This document shows, piece after piece, positions 43,133 through 51,240 of a stretch of DNA of 62,547 bases. Under the pieces are notes generated by a model, which saw only the letters and a program-made list of their open reading frames with translations, was not told where the DNA came from and ran no database searches. The DNA comes from Treponema sp. (lineage in GTDB: Bacteria; Spirochaetota; Spirochaetia; Treponematales; Breznakiellaceae). Location of the stretch: assembly GCA_031266095.1 (NCBI GenBank), contig JAISBR010000101.1, positions 1 to 62,547 on the forward strand, given 5' to 3'. Numbering within the stretch: position 1 is the stretch's first letter; the number at the start of each line of letters is the position of its first letter. A program made the position numbers and the translations under genes.

Positions 43133-43185
43133 TTATTCGTGGCGGGGGTGTAATACCCAGAACCCGCTTCGCGGGAAGGCCATGC
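43133..43185. repeat. Dispersed repeat, family C copy 1
   Basis: TTATTCGTGGCGGGGGTGTAATACCC followed by AACCCGCTTCGCGGG and CCATGCG (first word split: TTATTCGTGGCG, GGGGTGTAATACCC). The same opening occurs at 60021-60080, and the inverted second half at 47691-47740. It fills the deoC-kinase gap. Confidence 0.65.
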
Positions 43186-43207
43186 GATTTTGATTATGGA
43201 GGAACGT

Positions 43208-44764
43208 ATGGGAAAATATGTAGTTGGGATTGATGTCGGAACCACGGGATCTAAAGCGATGGTTTTTGATCTGAAGGGAAATGTGATCGGGAAAGGTTAC
43301 CGGGAGTATAAACTCAACGAGCCTAAACCGAACTGGGTCGAAGTAGGCGCTAAGTTCCTGCTGGACATCACCTTTGAGGCTGTGAAAGACGCCGTGACTG
43401 ATTCAAAAGTCCCGAACAGCGAAATTAACGCTATCGGTTTTTCAGTGAACCGTTCCAGTTTCTGCCTGGTTGATGAGAATCTTAAGGTAATCGACGACAA
43501 GTTCTATGTCTGGCTGGATTCCCGTGCCGAAAGTGTTATGACCGAAATGAACGGGAAAGTCGCTCCCGCTAAGCGCAATCAGATCACCGGTATGCCTGGT
43601 TTCAATATTTTTGCCGCGGCAAAGTACTATTGGGTCAAGCAGAACGAGCCTGAAACCTACAAAAAAACGAAATATTTCTCAACTGTAGCCGGTTACGTCA
43701 TGTATGGGTTCGGCGCCGATAAGTTCGCCGTGGAGATCAGTGACGGGACTGTAACGGGGCTTATGGATGTACGGATACTGGACTGGAACAGAGAACTGGC
43801 CGACGCTTTGGGCTTTGATATGGCAAAATTTCCGCCCTTGTGTAAACCCGGAGAAGTCGTCGGAACTATTAAATCCGATGTGGCGGAAAAGACAGGTCTC
43901 GCGGCAGGTACGAGAATAGTGGCCGGTTCCGGTGATCAGCAACTTGCGGCCATGGGAGCGGGGGTTATCCGTGACGGCGCGGTATCCCTTACCATCGGTA
44001 CCTTCGGTCTTTTGGCCATAGGTCTGGCAAAACCCGATTTTGCCTCCCTTGAAGGGCTGATGATCCCCTGTTCTCCGGTATTGGGGGTATTCGAGGTGGA
44101 AGGCCCGCAGACATCCGGCGCCACCTGCTACCGCTGGCTGCGGGATACTCTCTGCGCGGAAGACGCGGCGGAGGCGGAGAAAAAGGGTGTCGACCCCTAC
44201 GTGCTGATGAGCGAGAAGTACATCTCCAAGAGCGCACCCGGTTCCAACGGGGTTATCTTCTATTCCGCTCTTTTCGGCAGTGGTTATCCCACTTGGGATA
44301 CCAACGCCACCGGTATGTTCATAGGACTGCGTAATACCCATACTAAGGCGGATATGGTCCGCAGCGTTATGGAAGGCGTTACCCTGGAAGCCCGCCGTAT
44401 TTTAGAGGGCGTTTTGGCGGCAGGTGTACGGATGGATGATGTGATAACCGTTACCGGAGGCGCTTCCAAGAGTCCCGAATGGTGTCAGATTATTGCCGAT
44501 ATCATGAACCGTAAAATTCGCACACTGGATGTGGCGGACGCCGCTGTGCTGGGAGCCGCCGGCCTGGCCGCAATCGGCGCCGGATTACTTAAGAATGTGG
44601 ATGATGTTGTAGGTAATATGGTGCGTTTCGGGAAGGTATACAATCCCATCCCGGCAAATGTGGTGGTCTATGACAGGGTTTTCGCGGTCTATAAGGACGC
44701 ATACGAGGGGCTTAGGAATGCCGGTGTGTTTATCAAACTGGCTGATCTGCGTCCCAAGGAATAG
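43208..44764 (+). CDS. FGGY-family carbohydrate kinase
   Basis: 518 residues from ATG 43208, preceded by GGAGGAACGT; the frame opens six codons earlier. FGGY/actin-fold motifs: VGIDVGTTGSKAMVFD (phosphate 1), GSGDQQLAAMGAGVIRDGA, and VTGGASKSPEWCQIIADIM (adenosine/phosphate 2). It resembles xylulokinase and related pentulose kinases. In this locus it should phosphorylate a ketose or polyol that is then cut by the DeoC-like or transaldolase-like protein. No sugar transporter is encoded next to it. Confidence 0.92.
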   Translation: MGKYVVGIDVGTTGSKAMVFDLKGNVIGKGYREYKLNEPKPNWVEVGAKFLLDITFEAVKDAVTDSKVPNSEINAIGFSVNRSSFCLVDENLKVIDDKFYVWLDSRAESVMTEMNGKVAPAKRNQITGMPGFNIFAAAKYYWVKQNEPETYKKTKYFSTVAGYVMYGFGADKFAVEISDGTVTGLMDVRILDWNRELADALGFDMAKFPPLCKPGEVVGTIKSDVAEKTGLAAGTRIVAGSGDQQLAAMGAGVIRDGAVSLTIGTFGLLAIGLAKPDFASLEGLMIPCSPVLGVFEVEGPQTSGATCYRWLRDTLCAEDAAEAEKKGVDPYVLMSEKYISKSAPGSNGVIFYSALFGSGYPTWDTNATGMFIGLRNTHTKADMVRSVMEGVTLEARRILEGVLAAGVRMDDVITVTGGASKSPEWCQIIADIMNRKIRTLDVADAAVLGAAGLAAIGAGLLKNVDDVVGNMVRFGKVYNPIPANVVVYDRVFAVYKDAYEGLRNAGVFIKLADLRPKE

Positions 44765-44789
44765 AACTGCGTTTGTTTGAAAAAAAAGA

Positions 44790-44817
44790 TTGACAAATGT
44801 CTAATCTGGTATATACT
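44790..44817 (+). promoter_or_regulatory. Internal promoter with operator before the UreI-like gene
   Basis: TTGACA (44790-44795), 16 bases, TATACT (44812-44817). GTATATAC (44809-44816) overlaps the -10 box, and a half-site CTATACTG follows at 44821. This is the third copy of the locus operator. Confidence 0.7.
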
Positions 44818-44894
44818 TGCCTATACTGTTATCGTAATTCCAGATTTTGCTGGTAATAAGCGGTAATGGGCAGTTTATTTTTAGGAGGCTCATT

Positions 44895-45401
44895 ATGGTG
44901 TTAAGTGCGGATGTCCTGACCGGAGTTAATATGCTTTTTGTGGCATTTATTCTCTGGGTTATCGCGGGTAATCTTCGGGGTAAGATAGGGGGAAAGGAAA
45001 CAGCCTATCTCTGTATTCTGATCGGCTCGCTCAACGCGGTTACCGCCCTGTATCTGCTCATCGCAGGCAATGCTTTGGGTTTTGGCGCGTTTTTGCTTTT
45101 CGCCTTTACCTATTTCTTCTTTGCCATGGATATCCTGGGGAACGCCGATACATTTACCGGTCTGGGTAATTATGCTCTGGGTGTAGCCATTACCACCATT
45201 CCTTTCTTTGTGGTGTACCTAGGCATTGATACGATTCAGGCCATAGTGTGGCTCGTGTGGGGGCAGTTGTGGTTTATGTTCTATTTGGCGAACGGATGCG
45301 GGAAAAAGAATGTGGTTCCTTTCATGATTATTGATACCTATGTGGTGGCCATTATCAATTTTGTGGTTGCTATTGGTCATCACATGTTCAATTATTTCTA
45401 A
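44895..45401 (+). CDS. AmiS/UreI-family channel protein
   Basis: 168 residues from ATG 44895 (AGGAGGCTCATT upstream), almost entirely six hydrophobic segments. The pattern matches AmiS/UreI: LLFAFTYFFFAMDIL aligns with LFGFTYLYAAIN of UreI, GVAITTIPFF with VAINTVPA, and AIVWLVWGQLWFMF with AIIWLAWGVLWLTAF. Family members are channels for urea and short amides in the inner membrane. No urease or amidase gene is nearby; instead it lies between a sugar kinase and a polyol dehydrogenase under a shared operator, so a small polyol or aldehyde could be the solute. That is inference. Confidence 0.82.
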   Translation: MVLSADVLTGVNMLFVAFILWVIAGNLRGKIGGKETAYLCILIGSLNAVTALYLLIAGNALGFGAFLLFAFTYFFFAMDILGNADTFTGLGNYALGVAITTIPFFVVYLGIDTIQAIVWLVWGQLWFMFYLANGCGKKNVVPFMIIDTYVVAIINFVVAIGHHMFNYF

Positions 45402-45426
45402 GTTTTAAATTTAAGGAGAGGAAGTT

Positions 45427-46530
45427 ATGAAAAAGGTGATACTGTTACCCCGGAAATTTATTCTGGGCCGGGGGGTTATTTCCGAAATAGGTACCTATAC
45501 CGCCATGCTGGGTAAAAAGACCGTGGTTCTTTGGGGCGCAAAAACCAAGGCGTCGGTTGGTGAGGCTGTAATTGGCTCTCTCAAAGCGGCCGGTGTGGAA
45601 TATACTGATGTACACTTTAACGGCGAGTGTACAAAGGAAGAGGCCAATCGGGTTGCCGCCATTGCCAAGGGCCATGAATGCGTGATCGGTATAGGCGGCG
45701 GCAAAGTAATAGACGCCGCTAAGGCGGTTGCCATTTTCGCAAAGCTGCCTCATATTATCGTCCCCACTATTGCTTCCAATGATTCCCCCACCAGCGCCTG
45801 TACGGTCTGGTATGATAGTCATGGCGTTTGCGTGGGTTTTGATCTCTGGCCGGCGAATCCTGATTATATCCTGGTGGATACGGAAGTTATCGCCCGGGCG
45901 CCCCTGCGTTATATGCAGGCCGGTATCGGAGACGCTATGGCGACCTGGTTCGAGGCAGAGGCTTCCTACGCTTCCCGAGCGGTCACTTGCTCCGGCGGGA
46001 TTCCCACTATGACCGCAATGGCTATGGCCAAGCTCTGCTATGAAATCCTGAAGGAATATGGTTTGGCTGCCCTTGAGGCTGTCAAAGTTCATGCGGTAAC
46101 GCCCGCCCTGGAAAAAGTCGTAGAAGCCTGCGTCCTTCTCTCCGGCATAGGATGGGAATCCGGCGGCCTGGCCACCGCCCATTGTCTGGGGAACGGTCTT
46201 CCCGCTCTGAGCGAAACCCACGAGTTCCTCCACGGCGAAAAGGTCTCCTTTGGAATCATGACACAGCTTTGTATTGACGATTCCCTCCCCCTGGCCCTGG
46301 TGGAGGAGACAGCCGAATTCCTGGCGAAAGCCGGACTTCCGGTCTGTTTTGCGGATTTGCATCTGGACAAGGTTTCACCGGAACGGCTGCGGGAATGGGC
46401 AAAGAATAATTCCGGAGAGGGCTCTTTTGTGCACAACCATAACTTTAAAGTAAGCGCGGGGGATCTGTACGATGCCATGGTCGCCGCCGACGCGTTGGGT
46501 AAACGGATGAAGGCCTGTATAGGGAAGTAG
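45427..46530 (+). CDS. gldA: Iron-containing alcohol dehydrogenase, glycerol dehydrogenase type
   Basis: 367 residues, ATG 45427 with AAGGAGAGG upstream. GldA signatures: VIGIGGGKVIDAAKAVAIFA, PTIASNDSPTSACTVWYD, and the metal ligands expected in GIGDAMATWFEAE (Asp), GLATAHCLGNGL (His) and FLHGEKVSFGI (His). These enzymes oxidise glycerol or other vicinal diols with NAD. It follows the UreI-like gene by 25 bp, so the two are co-transcribed from the operator-bearing promoter at 44790. Confidence 0.9.
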   Translation: MKKVILLPRKFILGRGVISEIGTYTAMLGKKTVVLWGAKTKASVGEAVIGSLKAAGVEYTDVHFNGECTKEEANRVAAIAKGHECVIGIGGGKVIDAAKAVAIFAKLPHIIVPTIASNDSPTSACTVWYDSHGVCVGFDLWPANPDYILVDTEVIARAPLRYMQAGIGDAMATWFEAEASYASRAVTCSGGIPTMTAMAMAKLCYEILKEYGLAALEAVKVHAVTPALEKVVEACVLLSGIGWESGGLATAHCLGNGLPALSETHEFLHGEKVSFGIMTQLCIDDSLPLALVEETAEFLAKAGLPVCFADLHLDKVSPERLREWAKNNSGEGSFVHNHNFKVSAGDLYDAMVAADALGKRMKACIGK

Positions 46531-46605
46531 CCTGAAAACCGCACAATCTTCAGTTCGGACCGGAAGTACCTGCGGAAAAATGGGATACTTCGGAATTAAA
46601 GTCCA

Positions 46606-46641
46606 TGACTTCCTGGAAGCCGCCTGGATTTCAGGAAGTCA
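46606..46641. repeat. Perfect hairpin between gldA and aldo/keto reductase
   Basis: TGACTTCCTG (46606-46615) and CAGGAAGTCA (46632-46641) form ten base pairs with a 16-base loop. It may separate the two genes post-transcriptionally. Confidence 0.6.
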
Positions 46642-46673
46642 ATATTTCTTATGCCTTTTGATAAGGAGTGTTT

Positions 46674-47645
46674 ATGAAATACAGAAAATTCGGAGACAGC
46701 GGTATTGATGTGTCGGTGGTGGGTTTGGGAACCTGGCCGATGGGAAATGATTTTTTTGGTGAAGTGGATGAAAGCGCCGGTATCAGTGTTATTCAGAAGG
46801 CTCTTGATACCGGTATCAATCTGATTGATACATCCCCGGCCTACGGACAGGCTTACGAGGCTGAAATTACCGTGGGTAAGGCGATAAAGGACCGCCGGGA
46901 CAAGGCGATAATTTCGACAAAATTCGGCGTCCATCGGGTCTTAGGTACGGATGGCTATGCTATCCCGGGGGAGTATACCCGTTGCCTGTCTCCCTCAGTC
47001 GCGTCTGCGGAGCTGGAAAATTCTCTTAAACGGCTGGGAACAGATTACATCGATATTTATTTCATTCATTGGCCTGACTTGAACTTTGGCAATGATGGAG
47101 CTTTGGAATTGCTGGCCAAATGGAAAAAAGAAGGTAAGATACGTTCCGGCGGGGTTTCCAATTTCAGCATAGATCAAATCAAGAACGCTGTTGCCAAGGG
47201 GGAAATCAGCGGAATCCAACCCCAGTTGAGCCTTCTTGCCCAGGGGAGTGTCAAAGACGGGACAATACCCTTTGCGGCAAAGCACAATTTGGGCATCCTA
47301 ACCTATGGTTCTTTGGGCGGCGGTATTTTGACCGGTGCTTTCAAGGAGCCTCCCAAGACCACCGGCAAGGAGCAGCGGAGCTTCTTTTACGATTCATTTA
47401 CCCAGACGAAATGGGAAAAATGCAACAAAGTGGTTGATACTCTCAGAGAAGCCGCCGCCGGACGGGGTGTTTCAGTGGCCGAGGTATCCATCAATTGGGT
47501 ATTGGCCCAGGAAGGGGTTACCAGCGCGCTTATCGGAACCACTAAGCCTGAAAATCTGGTAAAGAACGCTATGGCGGCGGATTGGGAACTTTCCGCCGAT
47601 GAAGTGGCGAAGATAAACGAGAGTTTCAAAAAGAATTTTGATTAA
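46674..47645 (+). CDS. Aldo/keto reductase
   Basis: 323 residues from ATG 46674 (AAGGAGTGTTT upstream). The catalytic tetrad is visible: Asp and Tyr in LIDTSPAYGQAYE, Lys in AIISTKFGVHR, His in IYFIHWPDLN. The C-terminal NADPH-binding part includes NWVLAQEGVTSALIGTTKPE. It probably interconverts an aldehyde or ketose and its alcohol, and is the last gene of the regulon; a terminator-like hairpin follows immediately. Confidence 0.93.
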   Translation: MKYRKFGDSGIDVSVVGLGTWPMGNDFFGEVDESAGISVIQKALDTGINLIDTSPAYGQAYEAEITVGKAIKDRRDKAIISTKFGVHRVLGTDGYAIPGEYTRCLSPSVASAELENSLKRLGTDYIDIYFIHWPDLNFGNDGALELLAKWKKEGKIRSGGVSNFSIDQIKNAVAKGEISGIQPQLSLLAQGSVKDGTIPFAAKHNLGILTYGSLGGGILTGAFKEPPKTTGKEQRSFFYDSFTQTKWEKCNKVVDTLREAAAGRGVSVAEVSINWVLAQEGVTSALIGTTKPENLVKNAMAADWELSADEVAKINESFKKNFD

Positions 47646-47650
47646 ACCCT

Positions 47651-47672
47651 GCGCCACAGACTTCTGTGGCGC
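47651..47672. terminator. Terminator-like hairpin after the aldo/keto reductase
   Basis: GCGCCACAGA-CT-TCTGTGGCGC, ten complementary bases, starting five bases after the stop codon; followed by TCTTC, so the T-tract is weak. Confidence 0.6.
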
Positions 47673-47690
47673 TCTTCATGTATGAGCCTC

Positions 47691-47740
47691 TGCGGAGCAG
47701 AGCGCGGACCTCCGGTCCGGCGGGGTATTAAACCCATATG
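47691..47740. repeat. Dispersed repeat, family C (inverted partial copy)
   Basis: The reverse complement reads GGGTTTAATACCCC-GCCGGACCGGAGGTCC-GCGCTCTGC, matching 60030-60070. GGACCGGAGGTCC is itself a near-perfect palindrome. Confidence 0.65.
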
Positions 47741-47842
47741 CGTTTACTTACCGGTCCCCCAATCCTGGTGCTTGGGGTATAACATCTTATCGTGCATGTA
47801 TTTCGCGCGTACCGAAGACAAAAGCGCTTTTTTGTCCTATGC

Positions 47843-47957
47843 TATAATGTAAGGTAATACCCAGCGGCCAGGGACCGACTACATCAAAGCCCGGGGCGGC
47901 GTTATCAGCCCTTCCACCGACGGCCGGCTGACAGTGATTGGCGGCATAACGCTCTAA
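47843..47957 (+). other. Extended -10 promoter and short orphan coding-like tail
   Basis: TGCTATAAT (-10 box at 47843-47848, with TG extension) precedes a 35-codon open stretch ending TAA at 47955-47957. It translates as TQRPGTDYIKARGGV, then ISPSTDGRLTVIGGITL. It has no start codon and looks like the end of a lost gene. The rest of 47741-48037 shows no gene. Confidence 0.3.
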
Positions 47958-48037
47958 TCCGGCACTGGAATATTATCCGGCCGGGTTCCTGGCAGGGGGC
48001 CGGTGGAGCAGCAACCGGGGATACAAGGAGCGGTGTT

Positions 48038-49057
48038 TTGAAATTCGGAATTATCGGTGCGGGCCGCATAGCGGAAAAATTTTCTTTGACCTTTGAACGC
48101 GGCCTTGTTCCGGGGGGCCTCGTTCTCGGCGTGGCTTCCCGGGATCCGGGCCGGGCAAGGCAATTCGCCATTGCGCATAACATTGAGCGGAGCTATGGTT
48201 CCTACGGGGAGCTTTTGGACGATCCCGGCATAGACGCCGTGTATGTCGCGGTGATAAACACCGAACATTTTCATTGTTGTGAAAAAGCCATAGCCGCGGG
48301 AAAGCATGTTCTCTGCGAAAAGCCCCTGGCTATGAACGCAGCCGAAGCCCGGGCCCTGGCGGCTATGGCGGAGGCCGCGGGGGTTTTCCTTATGGAGGCA
48401 ATGTGGACCCGCTGCCTTCCGACCCTGCTGAAGGCGCAGGAATGGGTCGGCCGGGGGCGCGTCGGGAGGCCCCGCGGCCTTAGGGCAAGCCTCTGTTCCG
48501 GCAGAAACCCGGATCAGTACAAACGGCTTTTTGATCCCCTGATGGGCGGCGGCGCCCTTTTGGATCTTGGGGTTTACTGCCTGCATCTGGCAAAGCATTT
48601 TACCGGCGGCAGGGAGCTGCTGGATGTCAAGGCTTCGGTTGTTTCCGCGCCCGGCGGCGTAGATCTGTCCGTTTTTACGCTTCTTGAATATTCGGGCGGT
48701 TTTGCCGCCGAAATTTCATGCAGCATCGCTTTTTTTGCACCTAACGACGCCTGTATCTTCGGCGACGAGGGGTATATCCGCATTGTGCCCTGGTTTAGTT
48801 CCGGCCGGAGGATAGAGCTTTTTACTTCTCCCTTTCCTTCTTCGGCGGACTACCGGGACGCGGAGCCTGCCGATGAATACGGCGTGGAAACGTCCTCCGG
48901 GTTTGAATTTGAAATTCTGCACTTGATGGACTGTGTCCGCCGGGGGAAGATACAGAGTGATATAATCCCCCTTGCGGATACAATCGAAGTCAGCGAAACA
49001 ATGGACAGGATTAGGAAAACCCCGCAGGGGTTTACCGGGGGTTTACCAGTTTCCTGA
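48038..49057 (+). CDS. Gfo/Idh/MocA-family oxidoreductase (dihydrodiol dehydrogenase-like)
   Basis: 339 residues from TTG 48038, with AAGGAGCGG upstream. The Rossmann fold shows KFGIIGAGRIAEKF; the signature EKPL is in HVLCEKPLAMNAAEARAL, and LMGGGALLDLGVYCLHLAKH carries the catalytic-region Asp/His. Its C-terminal half resembles trans-dihydrodiol/xylose dehydrogenase relatives. Its 3' end overlaps by 26 bases the 3' end of the cupin gene on the other strand, so transcription of the two is convergent. Substrate unknown, probably a sugar. Confidence 0.9.
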   Translation: MKFGIIGAGRIAEKFSLTFERGLVPGGLVLGVASRDPGRARQFAIAHNIERSYGSYGELLDDPGIDAVYVAVINTEHFHCCEKAIAAGKHVLCEKPLAMNAAEARALAAMAEAAGVFLMEAMWTRCLPTLLKAQEWVGRGRVGRPRGLRASLCSGRNPDQYKRLFDPLMGGGALLDLGVYCLHLAKHFTGGRELLDVKASVVSAPGGVDLSVFTLLEYSGGFAAEISCSIAFFAPNDACIFGDEGYIRIVPWFSSGRRIELFTSPFPSSADYRDAEPADEYGVETSSGFEFEILHLMDCVRRGKIQSDIIPLADTIEVSETMDRIRKTPQGFTGGLPVS

Positions 49058-49436
49058 TCTCTCCTGACTGTTCCGGTTTAAGGGCAAGCATATCGCTGTT
49101 GTTCGCACCGGTTGAGGAATCTTCGATCAGCGCCATTTTGGTATCCCTTTGGGTTACCGTATTGTGCCAGAGCGAAGCGGGAATATTGTATACCTTGAAG
49201 GGTTCCATCTCTACCGCGGCAATCTCAAGGTCTCCGCCTTTTTCATTTGCGTAGACAAGGGTACAGCGGCCCGCAAGGAGTACGAAGAGTTCGTCGGTTT
49301 CATTGTGGCGCTCAAGGCAGTCTATACCCGTAATATCGTTGGCCGGTTTCCAGTTTTTGATCCCCACCATCCATTTGCCGTTTTCATAAACCCGGCTCAT
49401 TCCCTCACCCGAAAAATCTTTTACTTCTATTTTCAT
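49032..49436 (-). CDS. Cupin-domain protein
   Basis: 134 residues from ATG 49436. A single small barrel is suggested by IDCLERHNETDELFVLLAGR (metal-type His and Glu of cupin motif 1) and FKVYNIPASLWHNTVTQRDT (His of motif 2). No signal peptide. It may be a sugar isomerase, an epimerase or a sensor. Last gene of the operon with the split transketolase, starting eight bases after it, so it likely acts on the same sugar. Confidence 0.8.
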   Translation of the reverse strand: MKIEVKDFSGEGMSRVYENGKWMVGIKNWKPANDITGIDCLERHNETDELFVLLAGRCTLVYANEKGGDLEIAAVEMEPFKVYNIPASLWHNTVTQRDTKMALIEDSSTGANNSDMLALKPEQSGEIRKLVNPR

Positions 49437-49444
49437 AACAAATT

Positions 49445-50377
49445 TTACCTTATCAGTTTTTCGCAGTGTTCCGCGATGTTATCGGCGGTAAGTCCGTATT
49501 CCCGGAACAGATCCGCGGGTTTTCCGCTTTTGCCGAATTTATCCATAATGCCCAGGCGCTCGAATTTAATTCCATCCATGCCGGCAAGGGCTTCGGCGGC
49601 TGCCGAGCCAAGTCCGCCTATAATCGAGTGCTCCTCAACCGTGAGTACGGTGCCTGTCTTTTTCGCGATAGAACGGGCGGTATCGGCGTCGAAGGGCTTT
49701 ATGGTGTGGAAGTTAATCACCGAGGCGGAACAGCCCGCCCGGTCCAGCATCTTTGCCGCTTCAAGGGCTTCGGCGACCATAAGACCGGTGGCGAAAATAG
49801 CGATTTTCGATCCTTCCTTCAGCACATTTGCCTTGCCGGGAATAAAGGGATCCTTTTCACCGGTCAGGCAGGGGCTTACGGGGCGGGCGACGCGGAGGTA
49901 TACCGGCCCCCGGATTTCAACCGCGGCTTTTACCGCCTTCTCCATTTCAATCGGGTCGCAGGGGACAAGAACGGTCATGCCGGGAATGGTCCGCATCAGG
50001 GAAATATCCTCTACCGACTGGTGGCTGCCCCCGTCTTCGCCCACCGAAAGCCCCGAATGGGAAAAGGCGAATTTTACATTGGCATGGGCATAGGCTACGG
50101 AATTGCGGATCATCTCGTAGGCGCGCCCCGCGCCGAAAAGGGCAAAAGTGCTGACAAAGGGAATAAAGCCCTCAAGGGCAAAACCCGCCGAGGCACAGAC
50201 CATGTTTGCTTCGGCTATGCCGAAGTTAAAAAAACGCTCCGGAAATTTTTCCGCAAAAAGGCTTGTCATAGTCGCGTGCGCAAGGTCGGCGTCCAGAACT
50301 ACGATTTTATCGTTGCTTTCGCCCAATTTTGCAAGGGCTTCGCCGTAGGCTACCCGTAATGATTTGTTTTCAGGCAT
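49445..50377 (-). CDS. Transketolase, C-terminal subunit
   Basis: 310 residues. It carries the pyrimidine-binding and C-terminal domains of transketolase: FFNFGIAEANMVCASAGFAL (the catalytic Glu of GIAE), SHSGLSVGEDGGSHQSVEDI, and MTVLVPCDPIEMEKAV. It overlaps the N-terminal subunit gene by eight bases with GGAGGTAAAGGCAG as its ribosome site. The two chains together move two-carbon ketol units between sugars using thiamine diphosphate. It stands in an operon with a sugar ABC importer. Confidence 0.93.
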   Translation of the reverse strand: MPENKSLRVAYGEALAKLGESNDKIVVLDADLAHATMTSLFAEKFPERFFNFGIAEANMVCASAGFALEGFIPFVSTFALFGAGRAYEMIRNSVAYAHANVKFAFSHSGLSVGEDGGSHQSVEDISLMRTIPGMTVLVPCDPIEMEKAVKAAVEIRGPVYLRVARPVSPCLTGEKDPFIPGKANVLKEGSKIAIFATGLMVAEALEAAKMLDRAGCSASVINFHTIKPFDADTARSIAKKTGTVLTVEEHSIIGGLGSAAAEALAGMDGIKFERLGIMDKFGKSGKPADLFREYGLTADNIAEHCEKLIR

Positions 50378-51188
50378 CTGCCTTTACCTCCAATTCCGCA
50401 ATTGCCTTGTTGTAATCTTCCGCAGCCGGCGCTTTTCCGTGCCATGCGTAATTGTCCCGCATAAAGGAAACGCCGTAACCCTTGTGGGTTTTACATTCCA
50501 CAAACCGGGGCTTTCCGCCGGCCGGAGCGTTCAGGGCTTTTACAATTTCCGCGATATTATGCCCGTCAACGGAGAAACACTCAAACCCAAAGGCGCGGTA
50601 CTTGCCGACTATGTCTCCGATACTCATAACTTTATCGTTGGAGCCGTCAATCTGAAGCCCGTTGTGATCCAGGATAACCGTAACGTTGTCGAGTTTGTAA
50701 TGGGCGGCGCTCATCGCCGTTTCCCACACAATCCCTTCCTGGACTTCACCGTCGCCCACAATGGCGAAAACCCTGGACGCCGCCTTTTTCAGCTTGAGGG
50801 CCATAGCCATGCCGCCGGCGACTGAAACGCCCTGGCCCAGGGAGCCGGTACAGGCGTCTATACCCGGGGTTTTGTTTTTGTCGGGATGCCCCTGTAAATG
50901 GGAATCCACCTGGCGCAGGTGCCAGAGATCCTCGCGGGGAAAGAAGCCCAGATCGGCAAGGACCGCGTAGATGGCCGGAGCGGCGTGTCCCTTGCTGAGA
51001 ACGATTCGATCCCGTCCTTCCCATTGAGGGTTTTGGGGATCGACCTTTGCCACGTTGTAATAGAGCGCCATAAGAATCTCTACCGAGGAAAGGGAGCCGC
51101 CGGGGTGGCCGGACTGGCAGGTAAAGAGCATGCGCAGGATATCCGCGCGGAGGCGTTTTGCCTTTTGATATTGCTCTTCAATTGTCAT
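50370..51188 (-). CDS. Transketolase, N-terminal subunit
   Basis: 272 residues from ATG 51188, preceded by AGGAGGAAAAATCTG. The thiamine diphosphate domain is complete: QSGHPGGSLSSVEILMALYY, DRIVLSKGHAAPAIYAVLA, TGSLGQGVSVAGGMAMAL, and the GDG motif in FAIVGDGEVQEGIVWE with the metal-binding Asn in ILDHNGLQIDG. Works with the C-terminal chain encoded downstream. It follows the two ABC permease genes with a 52-bp gap. Confidence 0.93.
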   Translation of the reverse strand: MTIEEQYQKAKRLRADILRMLFTCQSGHPGGSLSSVEILMALYYNVAKVDPQNPQWEGRDRIVLSKGHAAPAIYAVLADLGFFPREDLWHLRQVDSHLQGHPDKNKTPGIDACTGSLGQGVSVAGGMAMALKLKKAASRVFAIVGDGEVQEGIVWETAMSAAHYKLDNVTVILDHNGLQIDGSNDKVMSIGDIVGKYRAFGFECFSVDGHNIAEIVKALNAPAGGKPRFVECKTHKGYGVSFMRDNYAWHGKAPAAEDYNKAIAELEVKADA

Positions 51189-51240
51189 CAGATTTTTCCT
51201 CCTCATGATGATATTTTTTAAAAAGTAAACACCCTGAAAT

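Noticed and set aside
44895..45401. Urea uptake as the certain role of the UreI-like protein
   Set aside because: No urease, amidase or nitrogen gene is near; the family assignment does not fix the solute.
45445..46362. 305-codon minus-strand frame inside gldA
   Set aside because: Shadow frame; gldA has all family motifs and a proper ribosome site.
49466..50359. 297-codon plus-strand frame opposite the transketolase C-subunit gene
   Set aside because: Shadow frame with no recognisable motif.
49445..51188. Sulfosugar (sulfo-transketolase) pathway
   Set aside because: Split transketolase alone is not enough; no sulfolactaldehyde or sulfosugar isomerase genes are seen.
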